From assembly GCA_015227615.1 (NCBI GenBank), contig JAALGZ010000045.1, positions 124,001 through 188,000 of the forward strand: a stretch of DNA of 64,000 nucleotides, written 5' to 3'. Positions 29,910 through 38,000 of this stretch are shown one piece after another. Source of the DNA: Labyrinthula sp. Ha (taxonomy: Eukaryota > Sar > Bigyra > Labyrinthulida > Labyrinthulaceae). How positions within the stretch are numbered: the first letter of the stretch is position 1; each line of letters begins with the position of its first letter. The position numbers and the translations under genes are program-made. Below the pieces are notes generated by a model, which did no database searches, was not told where the DNA came from, and worked only from the letters and a program-made list of their open reading frames with translations.

Positions 29910-31886
29910 ATGGCGGATAGAGGTATGGCAGTTGTAAGAGGGAATCTACCGAAGCCTAATTTGTCAGCTAATAATGACCCGAGCCGCCCAAGACGGATTA
30001 CACCTTTTAGATGGGTAACAAAGGCAGAGCCCGCTGCAGGGATAGTGATGAGGGCGCCACAACGCAAGGCAAGACCTTCAGAACATACCAGAACTGATGC
30101 GGAAAACAGAATGCAGAAACACATTAACACATTGACGACGGCGAATGAAAGAATTAAGGCGCAATCGTTGGCGGCAGAATCGGTGCTTAGAGATCATAAC
30201 TCTGCGATTATGAAGAAGGCAGTAGACGAGGAGAGGAAGAAGAGTAAGACGGAAATTAAGAAGGTATTGAAGGAGTTGAAGGAGATGAAAAGCCTTTACC
30301 GTGCGGAAGTAGAGAAGGTAAGAGAACTCCAGAGGTCGGCTATCGAACAAAGTAGCGCCTTTGAGCCTACTCCTCAACCGCCGCCAACGCCTAAGTCAAT
30401 ACCAGCGCACGGAAGAACCCTTTCTGACTTCGTGGAAACAAGGTCGCTGGCGGAAGCAACACAAGAAAGTGTCTTTACCTTGTCGGCAAAAATGAGCGGA
30501 GTAGAATCGATTTTAGCAAAGTTGACGGAAGTAACCGCTCAGGCGCTAAAAAGGCTGAAAGACACGGATGAAGTAGCCGAAATCCAAAGGCAGAGAGCGG
30601 AAGACGCGCGTCGCGATCGGGCGTGGAGATCCTACGGCGAAAAATTCAGAACATTGAAAGCGCTAAAGGTGAAAGATATCCGCGCCATGTTAGATATGCG
30701 CGACGCATACCTAGATGTATACGGCGGAGAAAAAGAGCCAAACCTCTGGATTCATGTTGATCCGGAACTCAAGCAAAGCCTTTCCAGTTCAGGTGTAACA
30801 AAGGAAGGGCTCGTCGATTATTTGGGGAAGTATATGTCGGAGCATGAAGCATATGAAGGAGAAGATACTCTCCGCACTATTGCCCAAAAGGTGACTTTGC
30901 CGAGTGAGGGCCCATTCCTCGAGCGCTTGAACACTTATATGAGCAGCGCCACGGGATGCATTAAATGGAAGCAGCTGACAGAGAACGCGCAAAAATTTGA
31001 AGTATTGAAAGCGCTCAATAAACGGCTTCCGGTAGAATTACAGATGAGAGATGCCCGCCTAAAGGTAAAGTTGGATGCGTCTCAGTCAAAGTTCGGCGGC
31101 TCGCTTAATAAATTTAAAGAACTTATTAAGTCGGTCTATGAGCGGAAAATGGACACCATGGAGGAAGTGGACCTATCCCCGCCCGAACCAGCAGTCGCGG
31201 CGCCACGTGAGTCTGAAGTAAGAAGGACCCAACAGAAGGTGCATCGAAGCAGTAGGAAAAGGAGGCATTCGATACCTTCTGATAAGGAGAGAGGTAGACG
31301 CGACAACAAATATTACCGCCGCAAGTCTCGATCCCCTAGCCCTCGTGGATATAGACGAAGTATGAATAGAGGAAGATACTTTCCGCATAGAAACAGGGGC
31401 AGCTACAAAAACAGGCGCTATGAAAGGAATGAGGATAGAAAGCCGAAGCAGCGGGATTCATTTTCAGCGTTGCCAGCACCGGGGGACGAGTATAAAAAGA
31501 GAAACCCGACTAGAAGAATTAATGTGTCGGTGAGAAGGGCGGAGAAGAAAGATGTCACCATCCACCACATTAGATCAGGAGATCGCATTTCAGACGCGAT
31601 CCTGGACAGTGGCGCGGATGAAAGTGTAGCTTCACTTCACAGGCATGCGTGGATGATGGACACTATAGATGATGTAAAAGAGAAAATGACTCTAGCCGAC
31701 GGAGCGACGGATCTTCGTATAACTAAAGTGGGTTATACCGATCTTGAATTACGCATCGGCGGCATCTGGAGATGTGACTTCCGCCGAGTGAAGATCTTTT
31801 TGGTTGACGACAAGAACTGGAAGGAGTTGCTGGTCGGCGCTCCCGCGCTGGGAAAAGTGGGATTGATGCCACATCAGAATGCCTAG
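29910..31886 (+). CDS. Element B gag and protease region
   Basis: A 658-residue frame. A coiled coil (about 65-140) precedes a helical gag-like domain (about 240-430). An Arg/Ser/Tyr-rich basic tail (about 440-540, with RSRSPSPRGYRRS) probably binds nucleic acid in place of a zinc knuckle. The retropepsin has the active-site motif ILDSGADESV near residue 570, and the FLVDDKNWKELLVG block shared with element A. It belongs to a fossil element. Confidence 0.75.
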   Translation: MADRGMAVVRGNLPKPNLSANNDPSRPRRITPFRWVTKAEPAAGIVMRAPQRKARPSEHTRTDAENRMQKHINTLTTANERIKAQSLAAESVLRDHNSAIMKKAVDEERKKSKTEIKKVLKELKEMKSLYRAEVEKVRELQRSAIEQSSAFEPTPQPPPTPKSIPAHGRTLSDFVETRSLAEATQESVFTLSAKMSGVESILAKLTEVTAQALKRLKDTDEVAEIQRQRAEDARRDRAWRSYGEKFRTLKALKVKDIRAMLDMRDAYLDVYGGEKEPNLWIHVDPELKQSLSSSGVTKEGLVDYLGKYMSEHEAYEGEDTLRTIAQKVTLPSEGPFLERLNTYMSSATGCIKWKQLTENAQKFEVLKALNKRLPVELQMRDARLKVKLDASQSKFGGSLNKFKELIKSVYERKMDTMEEVDLSPPEPAVAAPRESEVRRTQQKVHRSSRKRRHSIPSDKERGRRDNKYYRRKSRSPSPRGYRRSMNRGRYFPHRNRGSYKNRRYERNEDRKPKQRDSFSALPAPGDEYKKRNPTRRINVSVRRAEKKDVTIHHIRSGDRISDAILDSGADESVASLHRHAWMMDTIDDVKEKMTLADGATDLRITKVGYTDLELRIGGIWRCDFRRVKIFLVDDKNWKELLVGAPALGKVGLMPHQNA

Positions 31887-32216
31887 GAAGTCGGCAGCGG
31901 GGCGGAAAACGGTCCCGTGTGCCTGAAGGTTTGTCGAAGTAGCTTTGCTGATAGCGCCGCTGTTGTAAGAGCGCTGATATCGGAGGAACTTGGACAGCTT
32001 TCTGGAGCATATGATATGTTTATAGTTGAGTTGAGCTTAAATTTAATACTTGGGTCAATTTCTAACTTCGCGGAACATGGATATACTTTAGCTGAAATAA
32101 TAAAAGTGATAGATGAAGTCGCAGAAGGAGAGTTGGCGGTAAAATCATATTATGTCTTTACGAAAAATTTGAAGGCGCACAAACTTAACCGCCAGAAGTC
32201 AAAGAATGTATAATTT

Positions 32217-33524
32217 TTGACAGGATTAAGGTGGCCTAGGCTACGCATAGCCGCAATGTTCAGAAAATTAACGAGCGGTAAAATTGAAGTCTTCGGCGAT
32301 GTTCCGTCGATCCGCGCAGCGTCAATTGATTTTAGCAGACGCTTGCGTGATGGGAATGCAAGAGGAATACCTTTCGGGGAAACGATACACCTGAAGCAAA
32401 ATAAAGATGTAGTCGACGAAGACAACTTGGAGCAGTTAATGCTTCCCGAAGGGAATGCGAACTACCAAATGGAGGTGGAAAAGACGGAAGTACACGAAGC
32501 GATAACGGGAATGGTGGAAGCAGCTGGCAACGCTAACGAAGACCAGCGTGACCAGCTCATGAATTTAAGCTTCAAGTATGAAGATGTTTTTGCGACGAGT
32601 GCATCGCAAATAGGAATCAGCCTTTTGCCGCCTATGGACGTTGTACCGACACAAGGCGCGGAGTTCAAAAAACCGGCGCCGTGGCCGTTGGGGCCTGGAA
32701 AGGCGGAGTTTGTAAAGGAAAAATTGGACGGAATGGTCGAGAAGGGTATGGCAAAGAAAATCCGACAAGCGATCTATGGGTCGGTTGTCTTTGCAGTCCC
32801 TAAGAAGAATAATACTTGGCACATGGTGTTAGACCTAGTCGCAGTAAATAGGGTGTTACATAGGGATGTGAATATACTCCCTATACTTGAAACACAAGTG
32901 GTCAACACAGCGCCCGCACGTTTTTACGGATGTCTGGATGTCGTTAGTGGCTTTGATCAATTAGCAATTACTGACCGCGCTAAAAAGTACTTCAATCTTA
33001 TGACAACCTATGGAGTGTTCCAATTGCAATTTGCGCCAATGGGATACCATTCGACGCCGGTATTTTTTCATCAGCGCATGGTGGATCGTATTGCGGCGGC
33101 TAATTATAATAGAAAAGGTAATGGAATCGTTCAATGGATAGACGATACGTTGATACACGCAAAGGACTTTAAGCGCTACATCAGAATACTAGAGGATGTT
33201 TTGCGAAATTTGCAAAAATGGAAAGCAAGGATTAGCCCGACGAAGTCGATATTATTTACAACGGGTATTGAGTATTGTGGAGGAATTTTGCAGAATGGTG
33301 GATGGAATTTTTCGAAGAAGTATTATGAAAAAATTTTACTTGTCCCGAAGCCTGAGTATGTATATGAGTTAGCGAAACTCTTGCACTTAGCGCAATGGTT
33401 GATATCAGCGGTTCCCGAGATGGCGGAACTAAGAGATAAAATTATGTTATTTTATCCAGAGATGAAAGGAAAGAAGAAAAAGCTTCTAAAAAAAAGAAGC
33501 CAATTTTATGGAACGAGGAATTAG
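32217..33524 (+). CDS. Element B reverse transcriptase region
   Basis: Ty3/gypsy RT. Blocks include YGSVVFAVPKK, MVLDLVAVNRVL, YGCLDVVSGFDQL (catalytic Asp), FAPMGYHSTPVFF, QWIDDTLIHA (catalytic DD box, Trp at the usual Tyr as in element A), ISPTKSILF and EYCGGIL. The connection leads into RNase H. The N-terminal 130 residues probably link protease and RT. Confidence 0.88.
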   Translation: MTGLRWPRLRIAAMFRKLTSGKIEVFGDVPSIRAASIDFSRRLRDGNARGIPFGETIHLKQNKDVVDEDNLEQLMLPEGNANYQMEVEKTEVHEAITGMVEAAGNANEDQRDQLMNLSFKYEDVFATSASQIGISLLPPMDVVPTQGAEFKKPAPWPLGPGKAEFVKEKLDGMVEKGMAKKIRQAIYGSVVFAVPKKNNTWHMVLDLVAVNRVLHRDVNILPILETQVVNTAPARFYGCLDVVSGFDQLAITDRAKKYFNLMTTYGVFQLQFAPMGYHSTPVFFHQRMVDRIAAANYNRKGNGIVQWIDDTLIHAKDFKRYIRILEDVLRNLQKWKARISPTKSILFTTGIEYCGGILQNGGWNFSKKYYEKILLVPKPEYVYELAKLLHLAQWLISAVPEMAELRDKIMLFYPEMKGKKKKLLKKRSQFYGTRN

Positions 33525-33553
33525 AGACGGCGTTTAAGCGCTTTAAACAAAGG

Positions 33554-34051
33554 TTGGCGGATGCCGCAAAGGCCCGCCTGCAGCATTACGATCGAAACAT
33601 GGATTTGATCCTAGTAACCGGCGCGTCGGATAAATACCACAGTGCGATCCTATTCCAAGCGCGCCAGGAAGAGCGCGGAAAGGATTTGTTGAAAAAGACG
33701 GTTTATCCGATGATGTTTTTTAGCGGAAATTTTGACGCAAGTCAACTTGTGTGGGGTATATGTCATAAAGAACTATACCCTATAATTCGAACATTTAATA
33801 AACTTTCATACTTGATGCCTTTTCATCCGACGGTGGTGCAAGTATATACAGATCACCTCAACCTAAAGGCTATATTGCAAGGCGGGTCAAAGATTAACCA
33901 TGGACATCTTAACCGCCTGCAGCGCTGGATGGTAATCTTGCAGCATGTATTGGTAGATATTCACCACGTTGACGGAGATAGTAATATTTTCGCGAATATG
34001 CTTACAAGATGGGCGGCGCCGACGAATGGTGACGTCGGAGCGGCTGTATGA
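33554..34051 (+). CDS. Element B RNase H region
   Basis: RNase H domain with LILVTGASDKYHSAI, MMFFSGNFDASQLVW, KELYPIIRTF, VYTDHLNLKAIL and the closing SNIFANMLTRWA. The order and block pattern parallel element A. Confidence 0.82.
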   Translation: MADAAKARLQHYDRNMDLILVTGASDKYHSAILFQARQEERGKDLLKKTVYPMMFFSGNFDASQLVWGICHKELYPIIRTFNKLSYLMPFHPTVVQVYTDHLNLKAILQGGSKINHGHLNRLQRWMVILQHVLVDIHHVDGDSNIFANMLTRWAAPTNGDVGAAV

Positions 34052-34639
34052 ACAATAAAGGTGCAAACGCGGGAAATGGAAAAAGAAATACCCGTCCTGC
34101 CGCGCGCAATAAAGCGCTTGAGAAGAGTGACGGAAAATGCCGACAGGAGACTGACCCTAAGATAAAAGAGTGGCTTCAGGAAGCAGTACTTGATGCTTTA
34201 TCCATATATACCGAAAGAGATGATTCGTTGCTTGGTGATGAAGACCTATTCTTTAGAATCAAAAGAGATTTCGAGGAATGGACACCCGGCTTACTGCAAC
34301 CAAAAAAGAAAGAAGTGGGTAGAAAAGTTGGAGATAAGTGTCACTCCCAAGTATTTTTCGCAACCATCGGCAGCGAGTTGTCGGCAAATTACTAGGCGGA
34401 TAATGCGGAAACCGCTGCGGGAAGAACATACACCAAACCTTATGAAAGAAGTAGAGCGTCAAATTCAAAAGGAATACTCTGACGAAGAATGGAACTAGCT
34501 GACGGAGTATTTCGCGACTTGGCCGACTGAAGTTCCGTCGGATATTAGCGACACGAAAAAAGACCGCTACATTGAGACGGACACTTACTCAACGTCGGAG
34601 GATGAAGATGACACGACTGCAAAAATAAGAAGCATAGCA

Positions 34640-37600
34640 GTGAGAGTCAACCATCTGAGGCCGAAACAGCAGATGGATAAAAAGATATATGCGTCGTTTA
34701 AATCACTTGACAAATATAGGGTGTCAGTATTTAACCCATATTTTGAGGGCGACTGGGCGCCGCTGACGGAAGCGGAAGTTATTGAAGCGCAGAAAAAGGA
34801 AATGATTACTAGAACCTCTAGAATTAAAAGGCTGTCGGGAAAGGTTATTTTACCGACTTCACTTCTGGAGCGGCAATTTGTTCATATACACTTAGCGAAT
34901 AAGCACGGTTCCCTCGAGGCGGACTTGGCGGAGGCGGCAAAATTTGAGTGGAGAATTCCCGCCGACATGGAGCGTACACTAAGAGGCGACACTTCATGGA
35001 AAAAGATGGTTGAATTAATCCGCCTATTCAGGGATAACTGTATACACTGTCGCAGACTCCCGAAGGCAATTAAGACGACCTACAGCTTGGTAACAAGAGT
35101 CAGGCGGCCGCGCGAAACTTTAGTGGCAGACTTTCTATATGTCAATAGGATAGGCCATATCTTAGTGCTAACAGATGCTTTTAGCAGATTTACACAGTTA
35201 ATGCATACGAGAACGCCAGATACGCAGGCGGTTATAGAAGCGCTTGATAGGTTTGCGGCAAATTATAAATTAGAAAAGGACTTTACGTTGGTGACAGATC
35301 GCGGAAGTCACTTTGTGAATTCATTGATGGCGGCGCTCAGGAAGGAACTCCGTTTTTCTCAGAGTTTCGCGGTATCCTACGCGAGCTGGACAAATGAAGA
35401 AGTTGAAGTGGTGAATAAGAAGGTATTGAATTTCTTGAAGAGTTTGGTTAACGAATATCGGCTAGATGAGGATGAGTGGCCAATGATATTAAATAAGATT
35501 CAGGGCGCAATGAATGAGTTACCGGTGCCTTCACGGAAAATACCCGGTCGGAAGAGTGCGCCGACGGCGTATGAATTGTTTTTTTATGTGAATCCGGAGC
35601 GCCAATATATTAAGCCTGCAGGTCTTCCGCCAATAGTGGAGAGAATTCGAGGTGGTGCCAGGATGTTGGTCGGTATTGATGATGACATTCTATACAAATT
35701 AAGTTCCGCTTTTAGGAAGCGCTTAGATGACTACGAAAAGAAAATCGCTAAGTATGTGGAATATCAGAAGGTGTTGAATAATAGGAGGAAAAGGGCAGCC
35801 GTCGACCCGGCGCTGTTGCAATATAATCAAGGAGATTGGTGTCTGGTATCGTCAAAAGGCACTCCAAGAGAGCGCGACAAGTTAGCGCTGGAGTGGTCTG
35901 GCCAGGCACAAATTATAGAAGTGGTCTCGAAAAATGTTTACAACGTAAAGACATTAGATGGTAAAACGACAGAAGTGCACGGAAGTCGGCTATACTTTTA
36001 TGAGCCGACCGGATTCATGCCGTCGGAAGCGCTGAGAAAAGTTTATGTTGGAAACTTTAAGCACCTAGAAGTAGCAGGTTTCGGAGATGTTAGGTATGAC
36101 CCCCATTTAACCGAATATGTGATTGAAGTTAAGTGGAGGGGTTTTCGTGATGAAGACAATACTTGGGAACCGATTCAAACAATGTATGAAGATGTGCGCA
36201 ATATTTTGACGGAACATTTATCGGCAAAAACGCGCAGGCCAAGCCAGGATAAGTTGCGGAAAAGAGCAAAACAAGCGCTCGTCACAACGGAACACGGTGT
36301 TGATCGAATAATAAGGAGGGTGCCGGAATTTCGGAAATGGCGTAGATATTTATCCGAAAAAAGAACGGAGCTACCAGAAGAAGAATATAAGGTGGCCTCC
36401 GTCAAGGGATGGACAAGAGCAGAAAAGCAGGAAATCAGAAAATTGGTGCTTAAATTTGGTATCGGCCGCTTTGAAAAATACCATCTATATCTCCCGCATA
36501 AAAGCGCATCTATGATTCAAGGATATATACAGCAGCAATTAGGGCGGCTGGACCTTGAAGAGATAGGGGGAGAACATTGGGACATTGAGAAAGTGCGGAA
36601 GTCAAATGAGAAGATTAGTAGTACGGATTTTCGCTGTATAAGACGGTTTTCCGACTGCGAGCAGGCACTAGCACTTTCGAATGAAAACATAGTAAAAGAA
36701 TTTTCGCCTGAGTATGCGGCAGAATTGCGCAAATATAGAAAGCGGGCGGCCGATTATGTTAGAGCGGCGGCGGAGCTGTGCAGGAAGCTTGCGACCTATG
36801 GGGAAATGATAGGCACGATGGTCGTTGTATTTGAGCAGAACGAAGAAGTAGAATGGGAGGCAAATGGCTTTCGGATAAGATATGAACGCCATGAAGAGCC
36901 AACCAGGGCGCCGCGGGTTTTAACGAACATCCACTTCCAAATTGAGCAGAATTCGAAGTGGCGGTATCTGATATCTTATGGCGGAAAAATACAACTTACC
37001 GCAATACAGTGCGCGGGTCGAGTATTTGAGATCTTTTTTGAGGAAAGCGAGGTAGTGTTGAAATGCTGTATAGCGCCATCTGAGAAAGTGTGGTACACAC
37101 TTGACCCATATAATAAGGACTGGAGTCGAGGAGCTCCAGATTTGCCGGAAGTAAAACTAATTTTAGCCCACCCGCCTTGGAAAAGTGCGGAAGATATTCC
37201 AGGCGGAAATCTAGATTGGATGAATTTTGGAATAAGAGAAGTGAGGCCGCATTATGCGGCGGTATGGATCCCACAGGGGAAGCTGCGTTCGGCATTCCAA
37301 TATATGGATAAGTCGGATTACGATCCTGTCCATAGCTGGGTATGGGTAAAGATGACGCCGCGTGGGAAAATACGAGGCGCTTTAGGAAAAATATTTCAGC
37401 GATCGCATGAAGTATTATATTTCTCTAAGCGACGTGACGTTGAAGGATCGATAGAGTTGGAAGGACTGAGAAAGCAGGAGGTTATACTGGCAGATCGCGC
37501 AGAATTTGGAATGAAACCGCTGACGATAAAGAGAGATATTAAGCGGATAATGGGGGATAATGCAGTTCTAATGGAGATATTTTCTAACATCAGTGGATTA

Positions 37601-37654
37601 CAGAAGGGATGGTTGCACGTTGGAACCAGGACTGACCTAAATGAAAATATGTGA
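34640..37654 (+). CDS. Element B integrase-chromodomain-SANT-MT-A70 region
   Basis: A 1,004-residue open frame. Integrase zinc module (about 75-155, ending NCIHCRRLP) and DDE core (about 160-260: VADFLYVNRIGHILVLTD, VTDRGSHFVN, SWTNEEVEVVN) come first. Then come the GPY/F-like module (about 415-440), chromodomain (about 473-530: EYVIEVKWRGF, NTWEP, YEDV), SANT/Myb-like domain (about 587-637: KGWTRAEKQEIRKLVLKFG, GRFEKYHLYLP), a coiled linker, and an MT-A70-like domain (about 837-995). The last has a PPW core, VWIPQGK, WVWVKMTPRGKIRGALG, HEVLYFSKR and a closing LMEIFSN..GLQKGW block. Same order as element A despite low similarity. Its catalytic competence cannot be judged from sequence alone. 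Confidence 0.85.
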   Translation: MRVNHLRPKQQMDKKIYASFKSLDKYRVSVFNPYFEGDWAPLTEAEVIEAQKKEMITRTSRIKRLSGKVILPTSLLERQFVHIHLANKHGSLEADLAEAAKFEWRIPADMERTLRGDTSWKKMVELIRLFRDNCIHCRRLPKAIKTTYSLVTRVRRPRETLVADFLYVNRIGHILVLTDAFSRFTQLMHTRTPDTQAVIEALDRFAANYKLEKDFTLVTDRGSHFVNSLMAALRKELRFSQSFAVSYASWTNEEVEVVNKKVLNFLKSLVNEYRLDEDEWPMILNKIQGAMNELPVPSRKIPGRKSAPTAYELFFYVNPERQYIKPAGLPPIVERIRGGARMLVGIDDDILYKLSSAFRKRLDDYEKKIAKYVEYQKVLNNRRKRAAVDPALLQYNQGDWCLVSSKGTPRERDKLALEWSGQAQIIEVVSKNVYNVKTLDGKTTEVHGSRLYFYEPTGFMPSEALRKVYVGNFKHLEVAGFGDVRYDPHLTEYVIEVKWRGFRDEDNTWEPIQTMYEDVRNILTEHLSAKTRRPSQDKLRKRAKQALVTTEHGVDRIIRRVPEFRKWRRYLSEKRTELPEEEYKVASVKGWTRAEKQEIRKLVLKFGIGRFEKYHLYLPHKSASMIQGYIQQQLGRLDLEEIGGEHWDIEKVRKSNEKISSTDFRCIRRFSDCEQALALSNENIVKEFSPEYAAELRKYRKRAADYVRAAAELCRKLATYGEMIGTMVVVFEQNEEVEWEANGFRIRYERHEEPTRAPRVLTNIHFQIEQNSKWRYLISYGGKIQLTAIQCAGRVFEIFFEESEVVLKCCIAPSEKVWYTLDPYNKDWSRGAPDLPEVKLILAHPPWKSAEDIPGGNLDWMNFGIREVRPHYAAVWIPQGKLRSAFQYMDKSDYDPVHSWVWVKMTPRGKIRGALGKIFQRSHEVLYFSKRRDVEGSIELEGLRKQEVILADRAEFGMKPLTIKRDIKRIMGDNAVLMEIFSNISGLQKGWLHVGTRTDLNENM

Positions 37655-37716
37655 AGTCTTGGGATACAGGCGGTACTTAGACAGAGCGGAGTCTCGCATT
37701 TATGGGAAGAGGGGGA

Positions 37717-37996
37717 TGTATCGTTATGAAGTTCTGCATTATTGGTTATTAATATAAATAGAATATAAATGATTAGGTAGTTAGTGTGATATGATTGGAC
37801 ACACAGAATGACTAAAAACGTCAGTGTGTGAATCCAACGGATTTAAGAATTAATAAAAGAAGAAAAGACAACAAGTAAGTTCACCAGTTTGGAACCCCAG
37901 AGTACAAGAATAGACCACGAAATATAATATTGAGGCCTTGATACACTATCTAGATACGAGCCCACTGATTTGACGCCAAAATACCAAATCATTCTA
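37717..37996 (+). repeat. Element B 3' LTR
   Basis: 280 bp with seven substitutions relative to the 5' LTR, no length difference, followed by the CCTG duplication. Confidence 0.93.
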
Positions 37997-38000
37997 CCTG

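Larger units (their letters stand above)
28543..37996 (+). mobile_element. Ty3/gypsy chromovirus element B with SANT and MT-A70 domains
   Basis: LTR retrotransposon of 9,454 bp. The 280-bp LTRs (28,543-28,822 and 37,717-37,996) differ at seven positions, so are 97.5% identical, indicating a fairly recent insertion. The 4-bp target duplication is CCTG. Parts are an acidic Ala/Glu-rich gag-associated region (about 28,863-29,800), gag with coiled coil and Arg/Ser-rich basic tail (about 29,910-31,500), protease (about 31,550-31,880), RT (about 32,640-33,480), RNase H (about 33,550-34,040), linker, and then integrase, chromodomain, SANT and MT-A70 (34,640-37,654). The purine tract GGAAGAGGGGGA abuts the 3' LTR. 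Coding parts are long and mostly open, with only a few interruptions. GC content and use of GCG/CGC codons are clearly higher than in neighbouring host genes and in element A. Confidence 0.95.

Noticed and set aside
28543-37996. Polinton/Maverick or DIRS identity for the large element.
   Set aside because: It has LTRs with a 4-bp target duplication, a purine tract and the order protease-RT-RNase H-DDE integrase-chromodomain. No capsid, DNA polymerase B or tyrosine recombinase was seen.
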